The notes under the pieces are model-generated. The model was not told the origin of the DNA. It did no database searches and saw nothing but the letters and a program-made list of their open reading frames with translations. Positions 35,768 through 43,792 of a stretch of DNA of 64,000 nucleotides are shown piece by piece (the stretch's first letter is position 1; every line of letters begins with the position of its first letter). The translations under genes were made by a program, and so were the position numbers. The stretch covers positions 1 through 64,000 of the forward strand of contig NZ_JBHFNP010000192.1 of the NCBI RefSeq assembly GCF_041929235.1, written 5' to 3'. The stretch comes from Microseira sp041929235 (GTDB lineage: Bacteria > Cyanobacteriota > Cyanobacteriia > Cyanobacteriales > Aerosakkonemataceae).

Positions 35768-37724
35768 ATGGCATCCAATGAAATTAAGAAACCAACTAAC
35801 AAACGTCCAAACTATTTTGCCGGACAATACCTATTAGAAGACGACTTTCAACTCGAACAACAATACCACATCGATCGCCAGCGCTGGCATCATCATTTAC
35901 TCCATATCTCCGGCATTGCTGAAAAACTTAAAGTTACTAAAGGAGAAGGCGATTTAGCTGTAACCGTATCAGAGGGAAGCGCGATCGATCCTCAAGGACA
36001 GCAGATTATCTTGCTCGCTCTCCAAAAAATAGATTGTCACTACTAATAATACCCCAATTTCTGATGGCACTTACACCTTATATATTGGATATAGCGAACA
36101 AAAAACTGACCAACAAACACCAGGAAATGATATTACCAGCAGGCGGTGGCAAGCCGAGCCTGAATTTAAATTGAGTTCCTCAGAATTGAAAGATTTTATC
36201 CCCTTAGCCAAGTTAACAATTAGCAGCAATGTAGTTAAAGGCGACATAGACAATAGCGTTCGTGTATATTCTGGCTTGCGCTTGCCAAGTCCTGATGGAG
36301 AGATTTCTCTCAGCTTTAAGAGTTATGGCTCTGGGAGTTTTGCTGAATTTAATAGTAGTTTAAAGGTCAGAGGCAAACTTTCTGTGACAGAAAGTGCCAC
36401 CTTTGATAACAACGTTACGACTGGCAATCTAATTGTAAATGGAGAAACTAACCTCAAAGGCAAACTTTCTGTGACAGACAATGCGACGTTCACAGGCAAA
36501 GTTGTTATCGGTACGATAATAGAAGACACCGAACCCACTCAAAAGTTGGAAGTCAATCGCAAGGTTAAAGCATCAGAATTAGAAGTGGTTAAAGTAAAAA
36601 CGCCTGATAATTTCAGTTCTATGGCATCCTTTGAAAGTAAAAATACAGATCCGCCTTATGTCAATTGGTTGCACAACAGAACTGGAGGAAATTCTCTTCG
36701 CTATGGATATATTCAGGGAGGAGATTTTGGAAATAGTAAGGAATTAAGATTTTTTGCAGACAATGGAGCTAACTTTACATTCTTAAACAGCAACGTTGGT
36801 ATTGGGACGAAAAATACTCCACAGCGATTAAGTGTACAAGGAGGAATTGGCTTTACTGGTGATGGCCTTAATGCCAATGATAAAAAACTTTATTCCCCTG
36901 CTGATGGAGTATTGGAATGGATGACTCATGAGGAGGCGATAGGTCATGGTTTTGCCGTAAGTCATCAAGGGGAAAAGAAGGTATTTTTGAATATCAATGG
37001 AGATAGTTATTTCAAAGGGGGTAATGTTGGTATCGGCACGGCAACTCCAAGTGCGAATTTAACAATACAGACACCCGCTGATTACAGTGGAGATACAATT
37101 CGATTTGAAGCCAAAAAAGAACCCTCTCTCTACTATTTAAACTTGAACACAAATGTGACAGCTGGCGTGGTGAGGTGGGTCTTCGCTCAAAAGAACAATA
37201 ATACTACTCATCCGAACGTCCTTGCATTCGATCGAGGCAACGTCGGTATCGGTACAACAACTCCAAGTGCTAAATTGGAAGTTGCTGGCAACGTCAACGT
37301 TGCAGGAATCATTCAAGCCAAAGGGTATAAGACAGCAATATTTACTGCTGGCGGACTCAATGAAACAGAGGTTACATTAAGTTCAGTTAACACATGGTTT
37401 GATTTTCCTAGTCTCTCGCGAACTTTTACTCTGTCTGCAACTGCCACTGTTATAGCTTTTTATAAAATATCAATGGCAAATCAAGAAACAGACACAAAAA
37501 ATGCTCATTTCGTCACCAGATTATTTGTGGATAACACAGAGGTTTCAAGAACAATTACTGGAAATACCACATATTGGGGAAACAGCGACTTCTGGGTAGG
37601 CGAATTAGCCCAAGGTGAACATACTATTAAAGTTCAATACCGCACCCCAGCAGGGGCTAAAAATAATCCCCAAAGCAGCGACTGGCAGAATCGGGTACTT
37701 CGAGTTATGATTTTTGGTTCATAA
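35768..37724 (+). pseudogene. eCIS tail-fibre-like protein with one frameshift
   Basis: It starts RPNYFAGQYLLEDDFQLEQQ, the conserved N-terminus of eCIS fibre/baseplate-attached proteins, and stays open to 36046. Near 36034 (ATAGATTGTCAC) one extra base shifts the frame; the continuation VTTNNTPISDGTYTLYIGYS runs to 37724, about 650 residues in total. The body has fibre-type repeats: KLSVTESATF and KLSVTDNATF near 36370 and 36460, and four NVGIGT-type repeats (VGIGTATPSANL, VGIGTTTPSAKLEVAG). The C-terminal 140 residues form a beta-rich head (DFPSLSRTFTLSATATVIAF). This would be the receptor-binding fibre. Confidence 0.75.
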
Positions 37725-37843
37725 ATCTAGATTCGCCAGATTCTTTTAACAGTAATATCAATCATTCATAGCACTATAATTGCATCAATATAAACTTATG
37801 AAACAGGGATTAATCTTGATTGAAACAAAAAAGTTTATCGGAT

Positions 37844-38089
37844 ATGAAACAACAACTCGAAAAACGTCTCCAATCCCTCAATGCTGAATTTGAAGCCGGT
37901 CAAAAAATGTTGGCAGACTTAGAAGCAAAACAAGCACATCTGCGAGAAACTTTACTTTGCATCAGTGGAGCGATTCAGGTGCTAGAAGAAGAATTAAGCA
38001 AAGCATCTGAAGCAGACGACAATGGCAGTCAGCCAGTGGAAACCGTCAGCGCAGAAGTCGTAACAACATCAGGAGATGCAAGTTTATGA
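37844..38089 (+). CDS. Small coiled-coil protein in eCIS locus
   Basis: The protein has 81 residues from the ATG at 37844 (a TTG at 37820 would add eight). Residues 1-55 form a charged heptad-like helix (KQQLEKRLQSLNAEFEAGQK, MLADLEAKQAHLRETLL) with an acidic tail. Small coiled-coil proteins of this kind often sit after the fibre gene in cyanobacterial eCIS loci; the role is not known. Its stop overlaps the next small ORF as ATGA. Confidence 0.6.
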   Translation: MKQQLEKRLQSLNAEFEAGQKMLADLEAKQAHLRETLLCISGAIQVLEEELSKASEADDNGSQPVETVSAEVVTTSGDASL

Positions 38090-38214
38090 TTGTTGCCATC
38101 CCAATCAAAAACATTCAGCTAAACTCAGGTAGCGCGATCGCTCGTCGAAACCCAATGAGCGAGGCGGTTGGTAAATTGATGATAGATGCGATCGCGCCAG
38201 GAACGTCAATTTAG
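38086..38214 (+). CDS. Possible 42-residue peptide, translationally coupled
   Basis: The ORF begins on the ATGA overlap with the coiled-coil gene and reads MIVAIPIKNIQLNSGSAIAR and on to TSI. About 65 bp of its 3' half (38140-38205) are similar to 39110-39185 upstream of the DUF4157 gene. It may therefore be a decayed duplicate of the start of that gene and not a real peptide. Confidence 0.3.
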   Translation: MIVAIPIKNIQLNSGSAIARRNPMSEAVGKLMIDAIAPGTSI

Positions 38215-38284
38215 TCATCAAAAACCTAACTCCTTAGCCCCATGAGGGAAAGGTAAAATTATTGGCAGCATAGGGTCTAAGATT

Positions 38285-38551
38285 ATGAGTATTATCCTCA
38301 CACCAGAGCAAGAGCAGTTTATTCGAGATCAGATGGCGCGGGGTCGGTTCAAGTCCCCAGATGAGGTGCTGGCTGAGGCGTTTAAGTTGCTTCAGGAGAA
38401 GTATCAAGAGTACGAAAGCTGGATTGAGACGGTGCGCCAACAGGTGGATGAAGCAGCAGCAGAGTTGGATCGAGGTGAGGGTATTCCGTTGGAAACAGTG
38501 ATGGAGCAGTTGCAGGATAAGTTTCGGCAGGCGAAGGGATTGGGGAATTAA
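38285..38551 (+). CDS. ParD-like antitoxin (paralogue)
   Basis: The protein has 88 residues. MSIILTPEQEQFIRDQMARG, RFKSPDEVLAEAFKLL is the ribbon-helix-helix ParD pattern. YESWIETVRQQVDEAAAELD and RGEGIPLE parallels the C-terminal half of the ParD-like gene at 16791-17117. No toxin gene follows directly. It lies inside the eCIS region between fibre-side genes and the DUF4157 gene. Confidence 0.7.
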   Translation: MSIILTPEQEQFIRDQMARGRFKSPDEVLAEAFKLLQEKYQEYESWIETVRQQVDEAAAELDRGEGIPLETVMEQLQDKFRQAKGLGN

Positions 38552-38611
38552 TTGAATGAATCGTTAGGCTCACCATGATTCAAACATTACCAAAACTATT
38601 AACCAGAGAGT

Positions 38612-38947
38612 ATGCAATTAACCATCATCAACGATCAGCTGAAAACGATCCTCACTCAATTGCGATCGCAATTTGAAACCCTGTACGGCGATCGCCTCCT
38701 CCAAATGATTCTCTTTGGTTCTCAAGCGAGAGGTGACGCACGTCCCGACTCCGATATCGATGTCTTAGTCGTTCTTAAAGGCGCGGTAAATCCTGGTGAA
38801 GAAATAGAAAAAACCGGCAATATTGTAGCAAATTTATCCCGATAAAATGATACAGTCATTAGCTGCCTGTTCATGGATGAATATCGATTCATTAACCGCA
38901 ATGGCGCTTTGCTGAGAAATATCCGCAAAGAAGGAATAGTGCTATGA
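38612..38947 (+). pseudogene. MNT-type nucleotidyltransferase with in-frame TAA
   Basis: The frame encodes the minimal nucleotidyltransferase motif MILFGSQARGDARPDSDIDV (GSxxRG...DxD). It is then stopped by TAA at 38843-38845. It continues in frame as NDTVISCLFMDEYRFINRNG, ALLRNIRKEGIVL to 38947, which is the normal family C-terminus. MNT proteins are the antitoxins of HEPN-MNT modules and can AMPylate the HEPN toxin. The gene overlaps a broken HEPN gene as ATGA. Confidence 0.75.
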
Positions 38948-39076
38948 CAGAAGACCAGCTTGAATTCCTGTTAACTGAATACTGTTACAATCGAGCAAGC
39001 TAACGAACAAATTGTTTATGCCGAGCAATTTTTAGAGTTAGCTGAAAACTTAATCGGAACATTGCCTCCACCTTAA
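38944..39076 (+). pseudogene. HEPN toxin remnant
   Basis: The ATG at 38944 overlaps the MNT stop. The frame gives MTEDQLEFLLTEYCYNRAS and stops at 39001. In another frame EQANEQIVYAEQFLELAENL, IGTLPPP looks like the C-terminal helix of HEPN-domain toxins. The central part with the RxxxxH active site is missing, so it is an internal deletion. Together with the MNT gene this is a dead toxin-antitoxin module. Confidence 0.6.
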
Positions 39077-39221
39077 AATTAAGCGCTCGCTCCACCTCAA
39101 TCCCAAAATGCGATCGCCTGTTGAAACCCAAGCAAGAAGGCAGTTGGTGCATCGACGATCGATGCGATCGCAACTGGGAACCCGATCGCGTATTTCATAC
39201 CCAGTTCTCGAGGAAAATTTT

Positions 39222-41201
39222 ATGGAACGCCAACACCTGAGCCAAACTAAAAATGCGATCGCTCCATCTCAAACTAAAAGTAGTGCGCTCGCTGGCTCTT
39301 CCACGCACCCCATTGAGGAATTGCAAGGCGCGATCGGCAATCAAGCTGTTAACCAACTCCTGGCAAATCAACCTTCCATACCACAAAAACCGCTGTTTCG
39401 GGGTTTATTTCCAGAGTTTCGCAGTGATTTGATGCAGATAAAAAAACCCATTCAAGCGAAGGAAGCTGATAGTGCTAGTGTATCTCAAGCGCAGACAGAA
39501 AACAAAACCGGACTACCGGATAACCTCAAAGTAGGGATAGAAAACCTTTGTGGGATAGCGATGGATGATGTGAGGGTTCACTACAATTGCTCTAAACCTG
39601 CCGAGTTGCAGGCTTTGGCATATACTCAAGGGACAGATATTCATGTGGCACCGGGACAAGAAGAGCATTTACCTCATGAAGCGTGGCACGTTGTACAGCA
39701 GATGCAGGGAAGGGTAAGGCCAACAATACAGGCACTGGGTGTAGGGATTAATGATGATCGCGAGTTGGAAACAGAAGCAGATGTGATGGGGGCAAAAGCA
39801 ATCCACCTTCCCCAAAATGCTTATCAACCTATGGTATCTCAACCTTCCATACCAATTGTTCCAGTCAATTCCGATGCGATACAAAGAATCTACGTAGATT
39901 CTGGAACAAATGAAGAATATGATACCGATAACATGAGCAACAACAAGATTCATGCGCTTGCATTACGGTTTGATCAACTTCACAATGCTGAAGTCCCTGT
40001 TCAGGAACAGGATGCCACAGGCGGTGGTGAGGTATCGCCGGATAAGCTTCCAGGCATATTTTCTGCTCCCAACCAGATGCAACCATCAGGCGTTACAGTA
40101 CTCCAGGCAAAATGGAAAGATGACAAAACGCTCATGAACAATGCACACGAAATGGAACACAATGTGGGTGTTCCACCAGGGAGTGTAGCTGTTGGGAGCG
40201 AAGCTGAACAGACGCTGAACTCAACAACAGATACTTTTCTCGTAGCTCCTGCTGCAACGCTTGGTCAGCAAATTCGTAATCACCTATCAGTCCGGGTAAT
40301 GCTGGAAGACAAACATATTGTAGGTGAATCAAGGCATGGTGCCGACACCTGGAACAATGCTACAGCTCCCTGGTCTTATCTCCCCAAGATGCGGGAAAAG
40401 TACAAGACATTTGGCAAACCAACCGAAAACAGCATTGCCTTAGCAGATCAGCCGATCGAAGATGAGTTAGGCGGTAAGACTCGGAGTGTCACTGGTGACT
40501 TAGCCCTAGAGGGACAAAACGAGTATGCCATCAGCGCCCTGAGTATAGTACAACAATTCCTCAAAGGATATGACCAGATTTATAATCTCACAGGTCCCGA
40601 TAGTCAGAAAGTCAAAAATGATTTCTACAATATGTTGTTTGAAAGAATGCGCGAAGTCTATGTGGTGCTATTGCGATATCACAAAATTGGAGAGAGTCTG
40701 TTTGAAAAACCAAACAAGACACCAACGGAACAAGAGTATGTCAACCTTGCCCTGCAAATCTACGTCCATGATGGTTATGAGGAAGTGAAGAAAATTAGCA
40801 CAAGTAATGCACAGGGCAGGGTCACTCAATTGGGTGGATGGATGCAACGAAATTTCTGGAAGAGTATCGAATCGATCCAAGACCTAATTAACCTGGTTAT
40901 AAAAAGTGCGATCGATATCGAGAAATTCCCGAAGATGGCTCCGCTAATCACGCTCAATGCAGGTCGAGAGAGAAATCGAGACGATTGGTCACAACGGGTC
41001 AATCAAGCCATTATGAACCCTGAGACAAGGGATATCCGTGAGAACGAAATGATGCGGCGGATCAATGTCGCCCCTTCCCCATTGCTTGTCCAAGTTGGGG
41101 CTGCCCATATACCAGGGCTGAGAACTAAAGGGGTTCATGGGATATTGTACGACAAAGAACAAGACTTTGTGGATCGCACTACGAAGAAAACTAATCTCTG
41201 A
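39222..41201 (+). CDS. DUF4157 protein with EreA/ChaN-like C-terminal domain; candidate eCIS cargo
   Basis: The protein has 659 residues from the ATG at 39222 (GAGGA ten bases upstream); the frame extends to 39108 through HIP1-rich sequence. Residues 105-190 are a DUF4157 domain, the hallmark leader of eCIS cargo, with metalloprotease-like HEAWHVVQQMQGRV at about residue 151 and ELETEADVMGAKA. After a linker with VLQAKW, a helical domain follows. It has HIVGESRHGADTW at about residue 365 and LLVQVGAAHIPGL at about residue 623. Such paired GE-xxHG and GxAH motifs characterise the erythromycin esterase/ChaN/TraB (TIKI) superfamily. It could be a hydrolase toxin delivered by the eCIS. Intact, unlike its neighbours. 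Confidence 0.75.
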   Translation: MERQHLSQTKNAIAPSQTKSSALAGSSTHPIEELQGAIGNQAVNQLLANQPSIPQKPLFRGLFPEFRSDLMQIKKPIQAKEADSASVSQAQTENKTGLPDNLKVGIENLCGIAMDDVRVHYNCSKPAELQALAYTQGTDIHVAPGQEEHLPHEAWHVVQQMQGRVRPTIQALGVGINDDRELETEADVMGAKAIHLPQNAYQPMVSQPSIPIVPVNSDAIQRIYVDSGTNEEYDTDNMSNNKIHALALRFDQLHNAEVPVQEQDATGGGEVSPDKLPGIFSAPNQMQPSGVTVLQAKWKDDKTLMNNAHEMEHNVGVPPGSVAVGSEAEQTLNSTTDTFLVAPAATLGQQIRNHLSVRVMLEDKHIVGESRHGADTWNNATAPWSYLPKMREKYKTFGKPTENSIALADQPIEDELGGKTRSVTGDLALEGQNEYAISALSIVQQFLKGYDQIYNLTGPDSQKVKNDFYNMLFERMREVYVVLLRYHKIGESLFEKPNKTPTEQEYVNLALQIYVHDGYEEVKKISTSNAQGRVTQLGGWMQRNFWKSIESIQDLINLVIKSAIDIEKFPKMAPLITLNAGRERNRDDWSQRVNQAIMNPETRDIRENEMMRRINVAPSPLLVQVGAAHIPGLRTKGVHGILYDKEQDFVDRTTKKTNL

Positions 41202-41430
41202 TCTTGTAGGGTGCCTGATAGCGATCGCATAGTGGATGCTTTTCATCCCAAAAGTGCGATCGCGAAGTGTGTCCCTTTGGGACAATCGCTTGTCTATAGG
41301 TTAGGTTGAATTACAAAATCAACCCTTACCAAAGGTTAGAGCGATCGCTCGCCCATAGCAACCTATAACACCGCACGCGATCGCTTTTTGTGAACCGTGG
41401 TTCACCTTTTTCTTTGCTCCTATTTAGTGA
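41202..41430. other. Gene-free stretch with HIP1 sites
   Basis: It holds at least four HIP1-like octamers and no ORF. The DUF4157 gene and the DUF4058 gene converge here. Confidence 0.5.
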
Positions 41431-42144
41431 TTATTCATTCAATTCAGGAATACGTTGCCTAACACAAGTATATTGGTAGGTCATTTCCAGATGAATCGGT
41501 AAATAAAGCCCACCTTTTAAAAACAGAGGTAGTATAGGAAGATTGTCTCCAATCGCCAGCGCTTCTTGCCAAAAATCAAGGTGAGGACTGCCATTTTTTT
41601 GACCAACTTGATAAGCAACGGCGTACAATCGTGCATCTAGGGGGTCAATTACCAAATTCAAGCGATTCATCAACTCGTTGTGCAAGTTTGCAGAAAGTAT
41701 TGTGACGAGATCGACTATAATTAGTCCAATGCCTTGAGTCAGGTAAGTTTGACATTTAGAAGTAAACGCCGATCGCTGCCCTGGGCGGTCTTTATTCGCC
41801 GGACTAATTAACTCAATAGCTCCCACTAGCGTCGGTCCTGCTTGAGTACTAAAAATTTGAACTTCAACGACATCTGTGGTGAGTTGAAATGGCACCGTTG
41901 CAGTCGGTGAGCTTGGCTTCCATTCCAGCATTTCAGATGTTTGATGCTTTGGATTAACAGGTATTCGTTCGCTGAAAGCAGCCAGAGCAATTTCAATGCC
42001 AAATTGAGCGTTTGGTTCAGCAAAGTAGCCTTCTGGAAGACATTGGTTCAAGTCATCAGCAATATAGGTTGACCAGGCATTGTGAAAACTGTGCCAGTGT
42101 CGTCTGGTACTTAGAGGCGGGCGAAAGTGATCCCGGAGTACCAT
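41431..42144 (-). CDS. DUF4058 family protein
   Basis: This 237-residue protein resembles the cyanobacterial DUF4058 family: LRDHFRPPLSTRRHWHSFHN at the start, VEVQIFSTQAGPTLVGAIEL, ISPANKDRPGQRSAFTSKCQ in the middle (a PD-(D/E)xK-like core is plausible: Glu in AIELISPANK) and LPILPLFLKGGLYLPIHLE near the end. Function unknown. These genes multiply in filamentous cyanobacteria and lie between unrelated operons, as here within the eCIS region. Confidence 0.75.
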   Translation of the reverse strand: MVLRDHFRPPLSTRRHWHSFHNAWSTYIADDLNQCLPEGYFAEPNAQFGIEIALAAFSERIPVNPKHQTSEMLEWKPSSPTATVPFQLTTDVVEVQIFSTQAGPTLVGAIELISPANKDRPGQRSAFTSKCQTYLTQGIGLIIVDLVTILSANLHNELMNRLNLVIDPLDARLYAVAYQVGQKNGSPHLDFWQEALAIGDNLPILPLFLKGGLYLPIHLEMTYQYTCVRQRIPELNE

Positions 42145-42239
42145 ATCAGTTAAAACTACATCATCAATAAATTTTGATTCACCAGATACAACAAAATTGT
42201 AACGACTGTCTTGATGGTCATGCGATCGCCTATCCCCAG

Positions 42240-42833
42240 CTATTTCTGAAATCCCTGTTGAAAAGTCTTAATCGCATCAACATGATTCACCATATTGATG
42301 CAACTCAACAACAAATCCAGATCGATCCCTTTCACCTCTTCACTACTGGAAATCTTTTCATAGTAAAGCGCATCCCCCTCTCCTCGCAGGTGATAAACCT
42401 CCAACACTCCGTCTTCCCAAAACCAAACTTCCGGAATTTTCAGCCGCTTGTATACCTCCAGCTTATTGATACCGCCACTGGAAAATACTACCTCAATCGC
42501 CAGATCGGGTAGCCTACGACCTGGGGCAAGTTTATAGGATTTATCCGCCTCTCGCTTGACAGCACCTCCTTCACTTTCTAAAGTCATTGAACCAGTTGGA
42601 GTAAAGTCAAACCCTGCCACAAGCAGGAAAAGTTCCAACAATGCACCGATTCGTTCCTTAACAGTTTCGTGGGGTTCTCCAGGCATTCTTCTGATCTCCA
42701 AAACTCCATCCAAGAAAGAGAGTCGATATCCCGGACGGTCTAACAATTGCTCGACGGCTTTGAACTCTCTCCAAGTCAGTCCTTCAAACAGGAGAGGGGA
42801 TTCTTTTTTGGGGAGTGCGATCGCTGGTATCAT
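42240..42833 (-). CDS. Uma2 family endonuclease-like protein
   Basis: The protein has 197 residues from the ATG at 42833; the frame is open to 42878 and overlaps the neighbouring gene's stop. It has the Uma2 (PD-(D/E)xK) pattern: LTWREFKAVEQLLDRPGYRL, LDGVLEI, LPDLAIEVVFSSGGINKLEV, YKRLKIPEVWFWEDGVLEVY. The DLAIEV...K residues form the presumed catalytic core. Very common in cyanobacteria, role unclear. It is paired with a second Uma2 gene directly upstream. Confidence 0.85.
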   Translation of the reverse strand: MIPAIALPKKESPLLFEGLTWREFKAVEQLLDRPGYRLSFLDGVLEIRRMPGEPHETVKERIGALLELFLLVAGFDFTPTGSMTLESEGGAVKREADKSYKLAPGRRLPDLAIEVVFSSGGINKLEVYKRLKIPEVWFWEDGVLEVYHLRGEGDALYYEKISSSEEVKGIDLDLLLSCINMVNHVDAIKTFQQGFQK

Positions 42834-42874
42834 TTGAGTCTCCAGTTTGTTTCCTTTCTGAAAAATAGAGCATG

Positions 42875-43723
42875 TCAATCCAAAAGTTCTAAGCTAATTC
42901 CCAAAGCCTGCAACTGTTCTGGAGAAAGCGATTTCAGCCGTTCTGTTAGTTGCGATCGCTTTTGTTGTTCTTGTTTAGCCTGTTCTTCAGCAAGATTAGC
43001 CCGTTCCTCAGCAACATTAGCCCGATTTCGTTCTACCTCAGCCGCCTCCTGACCTGTTAACAACAAATTCCCATCTTCATCCCACCAGCGCAACCACAAC
43101 TCATCGACATGACTCGAGTAACTCCCTCTCCATAAACCCAATTCCACCTGCATTGGGGGAATAGGATAGTGACCTCGTTCATTAGGTGTCATCCGCTGAT
43201 AAGTAGTATCTACCAGATGATAAACTTCCAAAGTTTGATTTTGATAGATACCATAGTAAGGAATACGCATCACCTGCTCGTAAACCCAAAATTTCCCAGG
43301 TCGGATAGTTTCTCCCTCACCAGAACGCGATAAAGGAGTCCTGTCACGTTCTTCACTGCCATTACCAGAGGCAAACTCTAACACTATTGTGGGTGTAATA
43401 AACTCTCGCCACAACACATAAGAACGACGAATCTGACCATCAATTCTCGCGGGGACGCGAGGAACGTAGAACCAATCAGGTGCTTCAGCACCCTTTTCTG
43501 GAGGTTCAGTCTCGCGCCAGTAAATCCCGCAATCCTGACCGATGGCGTACTGTCCGTCGGGATGGAGACGCTGCAAAACAGGGTCAATGGAATCAGTAAG
43601 AAGAATACTTTGAGGATGTGCTTGAAAATTTTTCACAAACGTTCCATCCGATTCTGGCAGTTGGGTGTGGTCTGGAAACTGAGGGGGTACATCGATAGTT
43701 TCCCAGTTTTGTACAACGGACAT
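42875..43723 (-). CDS. Uma2 family endonuclease-like protein with C-terminal coiled coil
   Basis: This 282-residue protein has a Uma2 domain (PDWFYVPRVPARIDGQIRRS, PTIVLEFASGNGSEERDRTP, FWVYEQVMRIPYYGIYQNQT, LEVYHL). A C-terminal coiled coil follows with short repeats (ANVAEERANLAEEQAKQEQQ) ending in SPEQLQALGISLELLD. The coiled-coil tail is typical of one Uma2 subclass. It forms a likely two-gene unit with the following Uma2 gene. Confidence 0.85.
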   Translation of the reverse strand: MSVVQNWETIDVPPQFPDHTQLPESDGTFVKNFQAHPQSILLTDSIDPVLQRLHPDGQYAIGQDCGIYWRETEPPEKGAEAPDWFYVPRVPARIDGQIRRSYVLWREFITPTIVLEFASGNGSEERDRTPLSRSGEGETIRPGKFWVYEQVMRIPYYGIYQNQTLEVYHLVDTTYQRMTPNERGHYPIPPMQVELGLWRGSYSSHVDELWLRWWDEDGNLLLTGQEAAEVERNRANVAEERANLAEEQAKQEQQKRSQLTERLKSLSPEQLQALGISLELLD

Positions 43724-43792
43724 AGGATTTAGGGGAAGAACAACAGAAGGCTTTGAGTTATAAACTTAGTGTAGCAATCGGACAGAGAAGAA

